A DNA stretch of 64,000 nucleotides from Chamaelirium japonicum (GCA_947650365.1 CANTAL010000132.1:310001-374000); one strand, 5' to 3'; shown: positions 29,870 through 37,541, counted from the stretch's first letter. The notes: generated by a model from the letters alone, not told the origin. Numbers and translations: made by a program.

Positions 29870-30440
29870 AAGCTCGCTGGAGCTCGCCTGAGCTCGCCCA
29901 GGAGCCGGCTTGAGCTCACTCGGGAGCTCGCCGAGCTCGCCCCGGAGCTCGCCTAAGCTCGCCCAGGAGCTCGCCCAGCCCGCGCTAGAACTCGCTTGCA
30001 GCGGTAGCGGGAGTTAGACCGTCATGCATAACAGAGACACCGGCATCGCAAACGCCCCTAGCTCATGCAGGAGCTCGCCCAAGATCGTGCAGGAGCTCGC
30101 CCAAGTTCACCCTTGCATGTGGATCTCATAGACCCGAGGACTCTGAGGGGTGGGGAAGTCGCCCAGGAGCCCGCCTAAGCTCGTTCAGGAGCTCGCCTAA
30201 ACTCTCTCAGGAGCCCGCCTAAGCTCGTTCAGGAGCTCGCCTAAACTCTCTCAGGAGCTCGCCTAAGCTCTCTCAGGAGCTCGCCTAAGCTCGTTCAGGA
30301 GCTCGCCTAAGCTCTCTCAGGAGCTCGCCTAAGCTCGTTCAAGAGCTCGCCTAAGCTCTCTCAGGAGTTCGCTAAGCTCTCTCAGGAGTTCGCCAAGCTC
30401 GCTCAGGAGCCCGCTTAGCTCGCTCCGAAGCTCGCCCTGA
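29870..30440 (+). repeat. GAGCTCGCC-rich U3 repeat region with 22-bp array
   Basis: Around 29870-29995 the sequence is a loose series of GAGCTCGCC-type words. From about 30164 to 30432 it becomes a fairly regular series of about twelve 22-bp units alternating AAGCTCGTTCAGGAGCTCGC and AAACTCTCTCAGGAGCCCGC types. The palindrome GAGCTC recurs throughout. The region lies upstream of the TATA box in U3, so it could hold repeated protein-binding sites; that is inference. Confidence 0.85.
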
Positions 30441-30719
30441 CCCCTGTTTATCGAAGAGGTTGCTCCCGTGAGGTCTGACTCTTGATAAATATGGGCGAAA
30501 GGACGGAGCGGTGTCGGGCAAGCTGGCCTTTGCTTTTTCCCTGAGATCGCCCAGACTTAAACATTCCAGAATGGCCACCTGGCCACGACAAGAAAGATTC
30601 CCTTCCCCACTCAAACCGTCTGGCAGGCTACATGACAGAATGTCAGGGCGCGAGTACCAAGGACTGTCAGACCCACGCGAGCCAGAACGTGGGGGTCTAG
30701 AAGGCCCTGGAAGAATCTC

Positions 30720-30758
30720 CACGTGTCGGGGTACGGTAGGCCGCCGATTGCTATAAAT
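30720..30758 (+). promoter_or_regulatory. LTR core promoter: G-box and TATA box
   Basis: CACGTG lies at 30720-30725 and TATAAAT at 30752-30758, a spacing usual for plant promoters. Transcription would be expected to start about 25-35 bp downstream, near 30785, which would place the U3/R boundary there. The start site itself cannot be seen in the sequence. In the 3' LTR the TATA box is intact (38830-38836) but the G-box is CGCGTG. Confidence 0.7.
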
Positions 30759-30894
30759 GCTCACCCCCAGGCTCCATAGTAGAGGTTGGAATTCCTTTTC
30801 CCTACCACTTTGGTATACCGCAGCTCGCCGTTGTGCCACTGTGACTGACTTGAGCGTCGGAGGGTCTGCGCTCCTAAGGGAGCCAGCCGTTCTC

Positions 30895-30919
30895 ACGTTC
30901 TCTTTTCTTTGTCTTGCAG
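30895..30919 (+). promoter_or_regulatory. Possible splice acceptor at the end of U5
   Basis: A pyrimidine run (TTCTCTTTTCTTTGTCTTGC) ends in AG at 30918-30919, about 35 bp before the LTR end. It looks like a plant 3' splice site and would lie in the leader upstream of gag. No matching donor could be chosen with confidence, so this is only a candidate. Confidence 0.25.
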
Positions 30920-30957
30920 GCAGCCCGCACGGACCAGCGAAAAATCCCCCGAACATT

Positions 30958-30974
30958 TGGCGCCGTCTGTGGGA
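30958..30974 (+). other. Primer-binding site
   Basis: TGGCGCCGTCTGTGGGA follows the 5' LTR after two bases (TT). It ends in the complement of a tRNA CCA tail (TGG) and matches the form common in plant Tat-type Ty3/gypsy elements. The priming tRNA has been described as tRNA-Arg for some relatives and tRNA-Asp for others; I cannot decide between them here. Confidence 0.85.
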
Positions 30975-31045
30975 TATTCGACTGGTTCCTGCGAGAACGC
31001 CCACGGCCACGTGGTTGAGCGCCGTTCGCTCTCGTAACCCCAAAG

Positions 31046-32482
31046 ATGGCTCCGGCAACCAGGGGACGCGGGCGACCGAGGACCCGCGCAAGGTCTGCGC
31101 TCGGCGAACCTCCAGTTGAGACCCCTCAGCCCCGGGTCCCGCTCAGTGACCAGCTATTGTTGGAGATGTTGGCCACCCAGCGGGCCATGATGGAGGAACT
31201 GACGCGACTGTGTCAGGTTCCGGCGGCCAGCCGACGCTCCGGGCCGGCGAATGCGGCACCTCCGGTGCGACCACCAGCGTCAACATCGCGTCCGCTCACG
31301 ACCGTTCCGGCGCGGCAGGGTTCCCGCCAGGAACCCCCGGTCGAGAGAGCGGCCGTGCGCGGGGTGCCAGAAACTCTGCTTACGAGGCTGCAGAAGCTGG
31401 TGACCCAACGGTCTAGCAACCAGGCGACCTCGCGGGCGACCATCCCTCGCCGCCGTAGCCGGAGCGCCGATTCTAACGAGTCGGAGGCAAGATCTCTAGA
31501 GCGGGATCGCGACCCGCGCCATCGGCAATGTGGGAAAGAGCCCGCGGTGGCTATGCCTTCCGAAGCTCGAGAGGCAACGGCCTCCCACGGACCAACCGCC
31601 GCGCTGAAGGGATCCGCGAGCGAGCAGCGAGGAGGCCGCCGAGCGGCAGCCCCTGAGGGTCGCCGCGGGGCGGATCCGAACCTCCCTCGAGGGAGCGTGC
31701 TCGGCCGCCTAGGACCTGCGCAGCAGCCTGTGGGAGTCTTCCCCGGGCACTGGCAGCGACCTAACGCGACGGTAGACCTGCTGGAGGACCTCGCTGCCCA
31801 CGGGGGTAGCTCGCCCTTCACAAGCGAGGTGCACCAAGGAGGGTTCCCGCACCACTGGACCCCCCCGAAGTTTGTATTGTTCGACGGGTCGCAGGATCCC
31901 GTTGACCATCTCTTGGCCTACAAAAAGTTTCTGTTTTTCCGGGACCAAGACCACGTCTTGTGCCGAGCTTTCCCGAGCAGCTTGACGGGCTCGGCGTTGA
32001 ATTGGCTCCACAAATTGCTGTCGGGAACCATTCCAGACTTCCCAACTCTCTCCAGGTTGTTTCTGGAGCAGTACCGTTGCAACAGACAGCCCCCTAAGAG
32101 GATCGAGTCCCTTTTTACTTTGGCCATGGGAGCCCGCGAAACTTTTCGAGGCTTTGCGATGCGCTTCCGAAGCGCCTACCTCGCTCTGGAGGACGCTGTC
32201 GGCCAAGATCGCACGACGGTGAGTGCGTTCCGGAATGCCCTCCCCGAGGGAAGCAAGCTTCATGACGCCCTGGTAATCAAGGATCCCTGCACGATCGTCG
32301 AGCTATTCGCCCTTGTCCAGCAGCACATCAGGCTCGAGGATGCGGTGTTAGACCGGAAGGATAAGGCAGTCGAGCAGCGACCTCCTCTGGCTCTGCGACC
32401 TCTCGTCGTTAAGGCCGTGGAGAGGCGGGAGGTGCCACAGGTGGCACCTTCGCCCGGACCACCCGCAGCTCCTGCCGTATAG
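31046..32482 (+). CDS. gag: Gag-like retrotransposon protein, no zinc knuckle
   Basis: This 478-residue protein would form the virus-like particle of the element. The ATG has a strong plant context (A at -3, G at +4) and is about 70 bp after the primer-binding site. Residues 1-20 are arginine-rich, and 35-56 form a hydrophobic helix-like stretch. Residues 60-260 are a low-complexity Arg/Pro/Ala region. Residues about 271-435 match the plant retrotransposon gag core: an FDGSQDP start, then DxxxCRAFPSSLTGSALNWL and FPTLSRLFLEQY. The family usually continues into a CCHC zinc knuckle and then protease and reverse transcriptase. Here the frame stops at TAG after a Pro-rich tail with no CCHC and no pol. 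The frame is intact, so the protein may still be made, and it could be packaged with partner proteins from an autonomous element. That dependence is inference. Confidence 0.85.
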   Translation: MAPATRGRGRPRTRARSALGEPPVETPQPRVPLSDQLLLEMLATQRAMMEELTRLCQVPAASRRSGPANAAPPVRPPASTSRPLTTVPARQGSRQEPPVERAAVRGVPETLLTRLQKLVTQRSSNQATSRATIPRRRSRSADSNESEARSLERDRDPRHRQCGKEPAVAMPSEAREATASHGPTAALKGSASEQRGGRRAAAPEGRRGADPNLPRGSVLGRLGPAQQPVGVFPGHWQRPNATVDLLEDLAAHGGSSPFTSEVHQGGFPHHWTPPKFVLFDGSQDPVDHLLAYKKFLFFRDQDHVLCRAFPSSLTGSALNWLHKLLSGTIPDFPTLSRLFLEQYRCNRQPPKRIESLFTLAMGARETFRGFAMRFRSAYLALEDAVGQDRTTVSAFRNALPEGSKLHDALVIKDPCTIVELFALVQQHIRLEDAVLDRKDKAVEQRPPLALRPLVVKAVERREVPQVAPSPGPPAAPAV

Positions 32483-32640
32483 CCCGTGGAGGCCCCCCCC
32501 CGGTGGTCGCTGGAAGGCTGGCGAACCGGCGCCTGCCTCCGGGACCCGGGGAGCGGGATTTCACCGAACGACGGAGGTTTCAACAAAGAAGTTAGCTCGG
32601 AAGCTCGGTGCAGAAAAGAGCCCGCATGATCTATAATGGG
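32483..32640 (+). other. Short spacer between gag and the 78-bp repeats
   Basis: These 158 bp follow the gag stop. The stretch is GC-rich at first and ends with CTATAATGGG before the first repeat. I see no zinc knuckle, pol remnant or other feature in it. Confidence 0.6.
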
Positions 32641-33236
32641 TAGTCCGCCGTTGTGCGGACTTAAAGCAAGACCGGGATCCTCAGAGGCAGCCAGTGGGCG
32701 ACCTTGAGCTTCCCGGGGTAGTCCGCCGTTGTGCGGACTTAAAGCAAGACCGGGATCCTCAGAGGCAGCCAGTGGGCGACCTTGAGCTTCCCGGGGTAGT
32801 CCGCCGTTGTGCGGACTTAAAGCAAGACCGGGATCCTCAGAGGCAGCCAGTGGGCGACCTTGAGCTTCCCGGGGTAGTCCGCCGTTGTGCGGACTTAAAG
32901 CAAGACCGGGATCCTCAGAGGCAGCCAGTGGGCGACCTTGAGCTTTCCGGGGTAGTCCGCCGTTGTGCGGACTTAAAGCAAGACCGGGATCCTCAGAGGC
33001 AGCCAGTGGGCGACCTTGAGCTTCCCGGGGTAGTCCGCCATTGTGCGGACTTAAAGCAAGACCGGGATCCTCAGAGGCAGCCAGTGGGCGACCTTGAGCT
33101 TCCCGGGGTAGTCCGCCGTTGTGCGGACTTAAAGCAAGACCGAGATCCTCAGAGGCAGCCAGTGGGCGACCTTGAGATTCTCGGGGAAATCCGCTGTTTA
33201 GTGGACTCTAAACCCAACCAGGATCCTTCGCGTTCA
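32641..33236 (+). repeat. 78-bp tandem repeats with conserved hairpin (7 full copies plus a degenerate one)
   Basis: Full copies start at 32641, 32719, 32797, 32875, 32953, 33031 and 33109, exactly 78 bp apart and nearly identical. An eroded eighth copy starts at 33187. Each copy holds an inverted repeat, AGTCCGC then GCGGACT around a six-base loop. In the eroded copy the arms have changed, but in RNA they still pair (TCCGCT with AGTGGA, one G-U). Because 78 is a multiple of three, one frame stays open for over 200 codons, but it has no ATG before or within the seven full repeats, so I do not call it a gene. The hairpins may act in the genomic RNA (packaging, stability or translation); this is inference. 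Confidence 0.92.
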
Positions 33237-33667
33237 CCTGCCATGAACGGAAGCATCCTGGCGTTGGCGTACCCCTCGAAGGGCGAGCCTGCCAAACAGG
33301 ATCATCGAGAGAAATTAACCGGGCAGGGGGCAGCTAGCACTTATTAGTTTCCTTTAAAAATAAAAATGGTTTGGTTTAAGCCTCTGAGTGTAGGGAAGTT
33401 TTGTCTTTTGGTTCGCTTAAACGTTTTCCGGGCTCAGAGACTTGAGTTTTTGCGAGCATGCCGAGTTTTTCGTTTGCATATATTTCAAAATAAAAGGTTG
33501 AATCGAATTAGTTGCCTCGCCCGGGGTATCACTCTCGAGATCGCTGCGAACTCCTAGAGCAGACTCATAAGTGGCACAGAGAAAGAAAGAAACGCATATG
33601 CGAACTCAAAAAGATATAAATTTCATTGATTGACAGAAATTACAAAGGCAGTTGCGAGGCTGCGAGC
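33237..33667. other. AT-richer non-coding stretch between converging transcription units
   Basis: This follows the 78-bp array and reaches the stop codon of the antisense gene. It holds A-rich words on the + strand (AAAAATAAAAATGG near 33355, CAAAATAAAAGG near 33486) that might be poly(A) signals for a short gag transcript. Near its right end are 3'-end signals for the antisense gene. No protein-coding frame with recognisable content was found. Confidence 0.5.
33622..33646 (-). terminator. Candidate polyadenylation signals of the antisense gene
   Basis: On the minus strand, 22 bases after the stop codon, the sequence reads TTTGTA (33641-33646) and then, 13 bases on, AATGAA (33622-33627), followed by T/A-rich sequence. 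TTTGTA is the classical plant far-upstream element and AATGAA a tolerated near-upstream element. The placement suits a poly(A) site around 33590-33615. The signals are short, so this is suggestive only. Confidence 0.45.
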
Positions 33668-36178
33668 TCAAGGCTTGCTAGTCTCCGCCCCACTGTCGTC
33701 CCCTCGGCGCCGCTTCTTCGACCTTTCGGTCTTGTACTTCTCCACAGCGGCCAGGGCGCCTTTCTTGAGGAGATCGTCCAGTTGGGCTTGGAGGCGACCT
33801 TGCTGAGCCCGAAGGCCATTGGCGTGTGTCTCCTTCAAGGCCGCGATCTCCGTCTTCAGAGCAGCGACCTCGCCTTGAAGTTGAGCCGCCTCCCGCTGTG
33901 CGACCTCCCGGGCGGACACAGCTTCGTCTCGCTCCGCCTTGGCCTTAAGGAGGGCGGTAGCGGACAGGCCTTTGGCTACCTCGGCCATGGCGAGGCCTGA
34001 CGCCAGGGCTTTGACCCTACGGTGCAGTGCCTCTGACTCCGCCCTCAGCTCCTCGGAGCCCTTGGCTCGCTGAAGCTCGCGGATATGCTTGTCTACCTTG
34101 TGCTCGGACCCCCGAAGGGAATCATCGAACAAGGCGGCCAGCGCTTTCCCGGCCCTAGCGACCTCCGCGGCCAGCGCCTGGCTCTGCTTCTCCGCCTGCA
34201 TAAGGAAGGTGAAAGAGTTAGCAAGAATTGAGACCAAAAGTTGTACGGAGACAGGTGCGGTGAGTACCTCGGCAAGACGTTCGCTTATGGAAGCGAAGGG
34301 AGCACGCGCGAAAACGTTGCGGCCCAGCAGCTGCCGCACGTAGTAGGGCGCCCTCCCCTCCTCCGCAGAGGAGCCCGCGCTGGGACCCTCGGGAGCTCCG
34401 GAAGGAGGGGGCACGCCGGGAGGAGTGGGGGCTATCACCTCCCCCGGGCGAGCTCCGGCTCCTGGCGGGCTCGGAGGGTCCGCCGTGGCCCCCTTGGCCT
34501 CCGACTCCGAGCTGAAGGACTCGGAGTCGGAGCCAATGTCTACAAAGCTAGGGGACCTGTAGACCAGGTCCCCTAAGCCCTGCTGGGAGCCCGCTCCCTC
34601 CTGGCCTTCTGCAGGAGGCGAGGCCGCCGGTGTAGAGGCCGCGGGAGGTGGAGCCGACGCCGGCAAGGAGGTCGCAGCGACGGCGACGGATTCGCCCTGC
34701 TGGACCCCTGCCCCATCGGCGGGAGGTGGAAGCTCCCGCCCGCTCGGTCCCACCCCTGGTACGAGAACTGATGGAGCTGCGGGCTTCTCCACTTGGGCGG
34801 GAGCGACAGTCTCCGCCCGAAGAGCTTGAGGGGCGGGCTCTTCCTCCTCGGAGCCTGTTGCCTCCTCCGCAGAGTCCGTCCAACTGGGCTCCGAGTCCAA
34901 GCCCGCCTCCTCCAGCGCTTTCCGCCGTTGCTCTGCCTGGACGTTAGAAGGCGTGGGCCCCGCGCGCTTGGCCTTCTTCTTCCCGCGGGCCTCCATCTCC
35001 GGCGTCAGCACTGCTACACGAAGCGGGACGGTCAGATCGCCCGGGAAGTAGCCCATTAGAATTTGAGCCATCCCGGATTCGACTTCCGCCATGGTAAGCG
35101 GAAGGTCGATGTTCGAATCGTCGGGCTCAACCATTTGGATCTTGCGGCAGACAATTGGAGTTGGGGCGGGAGGCTGACCTGGGCCGGCGTCCGGGCGAGG
35201 AGGTTGCGGAGGAGCGGAAGCTTCGCCCTGGCGGAGCATCTCCATGGTGCCGGGGTCGTTGAGGCGGATGGGCGAAGCCCGCCTCTGGACCGTCTTCTTG
35301 CGGGGGTTGCCTCCCGAGCTCCCGGCCCCCTTGCTGGCCCCTTTGGAGGGAGGAGCGTTCTGCATCGGCGGAATAGCGCCGATCTCCTCCTCTTTCTTCT
35401 TCCGGACGATCTTCTGCTTCAGCAGAATAGCGCCGGTCTTCCCGTCCTTCAGCTGGAAGGCAAAGTCGGGAGCGGTGATCTTCTCCGGAGTCCGCCCGCC
35501 GAGGTAGTGAAGGATCGCCTCTTCCAGAGATCGCTCCCGTTCGGGAGCGATGCACTTCTTCTTCCCCGCCTTGTAGAAGGAGATCTCCCGGAAGACCGCC
35601 GTCGGGGGAACCCCGGGGTGAGCCGGGACTCCGCTGTGCCGCCCGCGCCAGTCGCCGACCGCCACGAAAGGATAGTCCTTCCAGTGGCGGTCCTTGCTCT
35701 CGATAGTGGAGAAGGGAAGTACCTCGCCAGGTCGCCCGGCGAGGTAGAAGTAGCCGCAGCCCGCGGAGCTGAAGACCGGCGAGGGCTTGAGGAGCCACTT
35801 TTTGAGCAGATAACTCAGTGGGATCCTCGCCTTCAGGGCGGTCTCCAGCTGGGACAGCCCGTAAAGTATCCCCCAGGAGTTTCCTGAGAGCTGAGCAGGA
35901 CAAAGCCCTGTCAACTCCAGGAGCTCCCCAGCGAGATGACTCAGGGGGAACCGTAGCCCGGACCACAGTAGCCCGACAGAAGCTACTGTACCCCGGGGCG
36001 GCCTCCCCGAGAGTGGCATCTCGGTGACGAGGATCTCCTGAGGGAGATCGATCGCCGCCCGGATACTGTCCCCAACGGGCACCCCGCTCATGTTTTGCAG
36101 CCAGACCACCGCCCTCTCTGCGGCGAGCTCAGAAGCTTGGGCGGCAGCGACAGCAGCAGCGTCAGCAGCGGAAGCCAT
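33668..36178 (-). CDS. Antisense extra gene of the retrotransposon (Transposase_28-like N-terminus, coiled-coil C-terminus)
   Basis: The frame runs opposite to gag and gives 836 residues from its first ATG (36178); the open frame continues 14 codons upstream to a TTG but has no earlier ATG. Residues about 70-180 resemble the plant 'putative gypsy type transposon' family (Pfam Transposase_28): WSGLRFPLS, then SWGILYGLSQLE, GYFYLAGRP and RHWKDYPFV. Residues about 270-610 are low-complexity, Pro/Ala/Ser/Glu-rich and probably disordered. Residues about 660-825 form a long charged coiled coil, ending in the basic cluster KKRRR, a possible nuclear localisation signal. A 72-nt intron probably removes residues 638-661, leaving 812. 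It has its own TATA box and G-boxes upstream. Extra antisense frames in this position are known in plant Tat elements; their function is not established. The name 'transposase' is historical: no catalytic motif is visible. Confidence 0.8.
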   Translation of the reverse strand: MASAADAAAVAAAQASELAAERAVVWLQNMSGVPVGDSIRAAIDLPQEILVTEMPLSGRPPRGTVASVGLLWSGLRFPLSHLAGELLELTGLCPAQLSGNSWGILYGLSQLETALKARIPLSYLLKKWLLKPSPVFSSAGCGYFYLAGRPGEVLPFSTIESKDRHWKDYPFVAVGDWRGRHSGVPAHPGVPPTAVFREISFYKAGKKKCIAPERERSLEEAILHYLGGRTPEKITAPDFAFQLKDGKTGAILLKQKIVRKKKEEEIGAIPPMQNAPPSKGASKGAGSSGGNPRKKTVQRRASPIRLNDPGTMEMLRQGEASAPPQPPRPDAGPGQPPAPTPIVCRKIQMVEPDDSNIDLPLTMAEVESGMAQILMGYFPGDLTVPLRVAVLTPEMEARGKKKAKRAGPTPSNVQAEQRRKALEEAGLDSEPSWTDSAEEATGSEEEEPAPQALRAETVAPAQVEKPAAPSVLVPGVGPSGRELPPPADGAGVQQGESVAVAATSLPASAPPPAASTPAASPPAEGQEGAGSQQGLGDLVYRSPSFVDIGSDSESFSSESEAKGATADPPSPPGAGARPGEVIAPTPPGVPPPSGAPEGPSAGSSAEEGRAPYYVRQLLGRNVFARAPFASISERLAEVLTAPVSVQLLVSILANSFTFLMQAEKQSQALAAEVARAGKALAALFDDSLRGSEHKVDKHIRELQRAKGSEELRAESEALHRRVKALASGLAMAEVAKGLSATALLKAKAERDEAVSAREVAQREAAQLQGEVAALKTEIAALKETHANGLRAQQGRLQAQLDDLLKKGALAAVEKYKTERSKKRRRGDDSGAETSKP
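34196..34267 (-). other. Probable 72-nt intron in the antisense gene
   Basis: Read on the minus strand, the donor is GAG|GTACTC, the branch-point-like sequence is TTGCTAACTC about 25 nt before the acceptor, then a pyrimidine-rich stretch and ATGCAG|GCG. The segment is richer in T and A than the GC-rich exons around it. It begins at a codon boundary (after codon 637) and is 24 codons long with no stop, so both spliced and unspliced messages stay in frame. Removing it joins RLAE directly to AEKQ at the start of the coiled coil. Confidence 0.75.
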
Positions 36179-36273
36179 GAGAGCAGAAGGGCTAAAGCGA
36201 GCTGAAAGCGCTAGAAGCAAAGGGACAAGGGAGAGCTGTTTTCACGCAGCGGTAATTATCGCCCCCCGTCCCC

Positions 36274-36281
36274 TATTTATA
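36274..36281 (-). promoter_or_regulatory. TATA box of the antisense gene
   Basis: The minus strand reads CCTATAAATAGGG across this site, a near-ideal plant TATA box, about 96 bp before the ATG at 36178. A start site 25-35 bp downstream would give a 5' leader of about 65 nt. On the + strand the word is TATTTATA, which does not suit a sense promoter. Confidence 0.7.
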
Positions 36282-36376
36282 GGCAAGTGAGAGACAGGTG
36301 AATCGATCCGCAGTTAATGCCCAAGCGCGCGCGGCGAGGCAACGTGATGGCGATCGAAGCGACAGCCCGCTTCTGT

Positions 36377-36478
36377 CCAATCGTCGAGCGCCACGTGGGC
36401 CACGCGTGGAAAAAGCTGCGCCGGCGCCGACACTATCATTTACTGACAGAAGAAGAGCGAATGAGGAGGAGACACGTG
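36377..36478 (-). promoter_or_regulatory. Upstream promoter elements of the antisense gene: two G-boxes, TCP-like site, CCAAT
   Basis: CACGTG occurs at 36392-36397, within CCACGTGGGCC, which also contains a GTGGGCC word like TCP-factor sites. It occurs again at 36473-36478 within the perfect palindrome GACACGTGTC. A CCAAT word lies at 36377-36381. These sit about 100-200 bp upstream of the TATA box, the usual place for bZIP/bHLH-bound G-boxes in plants. Binding is inferred from motif alone. Confidence 0.55.
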
Positions 36479-36594
36479 TCTCGCGCCGATCGGGATCTCA
36501 TGATGAGATTCGCCGTATCAGCGTCGAGCCTCGCGCCGCACTTAAGGGGAAGCGACCGATGGAGATTTGGTGCGATACCCAAGTCACAAGATCG

Positions 36595-37480
36595 CTCGCG
36601 GTAGGTGCCCGCAGCTCGCTCGAGACAGACCCTGACCGCATGTGACAAGCTTGCATCGGAAGAAGATCGCTCGTGGCTGACGCACCCGGCCCGCCCAGCG
36701 TTTGTGAAGTACTGGCAGTCAAAGCTCTCGGCGCAGACCGCCTACGACAGGTGCCCAAGCTCGCCCGAGGCAGACCCTGTCCGCATGTGACAAGCTCGCA
36801 TCGGAAGGAGATCGCTCGTGGCTGATGCTCGTGGCCCGCCCGGTGTTTGTGAAATACTGGGAGTCAAAGCTCTCGACGCAGATCGCTCGCGGCAGGAGCC
36901 CGCAGCTCGCCCGAGGCAGACCCTGTCCGCGTGTGACAAGCTCGCATCGGAAGGAGATCGCTCGTGGCTGATGCTCGTGGCCCGCCCGGTGTTTGTGAAA
37001 TACTGGGAGTCAAAGCTCTCGACGCAGATCGCTCACGGCAGGAGCCCGCAGCTCGCCCGAGGCAGACCCTGTCCGCGTGTGATAAGCTCGCATCGGAAGG
37101 AGATCGCTCGTGGCTGATGCTCGTGGCCCGCCCGGCGTTTGTGAAATACTGGGAGTCAAAGCTCTCGACGCAGATCGCTCGCGGCAGGAGCCCGCAGCTC
37201 GCCCGAGGCAGACCCTGTCCACGTTTGACAAGCTCGCATCGGAAGGAGATCGCTCGTGGCTGACGCTCCCGGCCCGCCCAGCGTTTGAGGGATACTGGCA
37301 GTCAAAGCTTTCGACGCAGACCGCTCGCGGCAGGTGCCCGCAGCTCGCCCGAGGCAGACCCTGTCCGCATGTAACAAGCTCGTATCGGAAGGAGATCGCT
37401 CGTGGCTGATGCTCGTGGCCCGCCCGGCGTTTGTGAAATACTGGCAGTCAAAGTTCTCGGCGCAGGCCGCCATCGCTGCT
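36595..37480. repeat. 146-bp tandem repeats (six copies)
   Basis: The word AGGWGCCC marks equivalent points at 36603, 36749, 36894, 37040, 37186 and 37332, spaced 146, 145, 146, 146 and 146 bp. The middle copies are the most alike; the first and last are more diverged, as expected from unequal exchange. The array is non-coding: 146 is not a multiple of three and the overlapping frames only mirror the period. It lies upstream of the antisense promoter and just before the 3' LTR. Tandem arrays at this place are typical of Tat-type elements and can seed satellites. Confidence 0.92.
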
Positions 37481-37541
37481 ATCTCCGACCTGCCAGGAAA
37501 CTATTGCAGCAGACATTGATATCAGGCACAGTACCGGGGAT

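Larger units (their letters stand above)
29529..30955 (+). repeat. 5' long terminal repeat
   Basis: It starts TGTTGGGGGTAG and ends CCCCGAACA. It is exactly as long as the 3' LTR (1427 bp); I counted about 20 differences and no length change. U3 carries a 46-bp direct duplication (29661-29752), clusters of GAGCTCGCC-type repeats and a 22-bp array. A G-box and TATA box lie about 200 bp before its end. It is the promoter for the genomic transcript and gag. Confidence 0.96.

Noticed and set aside
30372..31091. 239-codon minus-strand frame spanning the 5' LTR end and leader
   Set aside because: It overlaps the promoter, primer-binding site and gag start, has no recognisable domain, and differs in the 3' LTR, where it runs into satellite.
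32694..33347. 217-codon frame across the 78-bp repeats
   Set aside because: It stays open only because 78 is a multiple of three. It begins at a GTG, has a TAA upstream at 32634, has no ATG until near its end, and is not in the gag frame.
33668..35966. Other long frames overlapping the antisense gene and gag on either strand
   Set aside because: They are shadows of GC-rich coding sequence in the correct frames, with no recognisable domains and Arg/Pro/Gly-rich composition.
36178..36220. Extension of the antisense protein by 14 residues to the start of the open frame
   Set aside because: The codon at 36220 is TTG, not ATG. The first ATG is at 36178, and the TATA box position suits that start.
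36818..37409. Overlapping 99-codon frames in the 146-bp array
   Set aside because: They are the same frame repeated at the 146-bp period in successive phases. The period is not a multiple of three, so no continuous protein exists.
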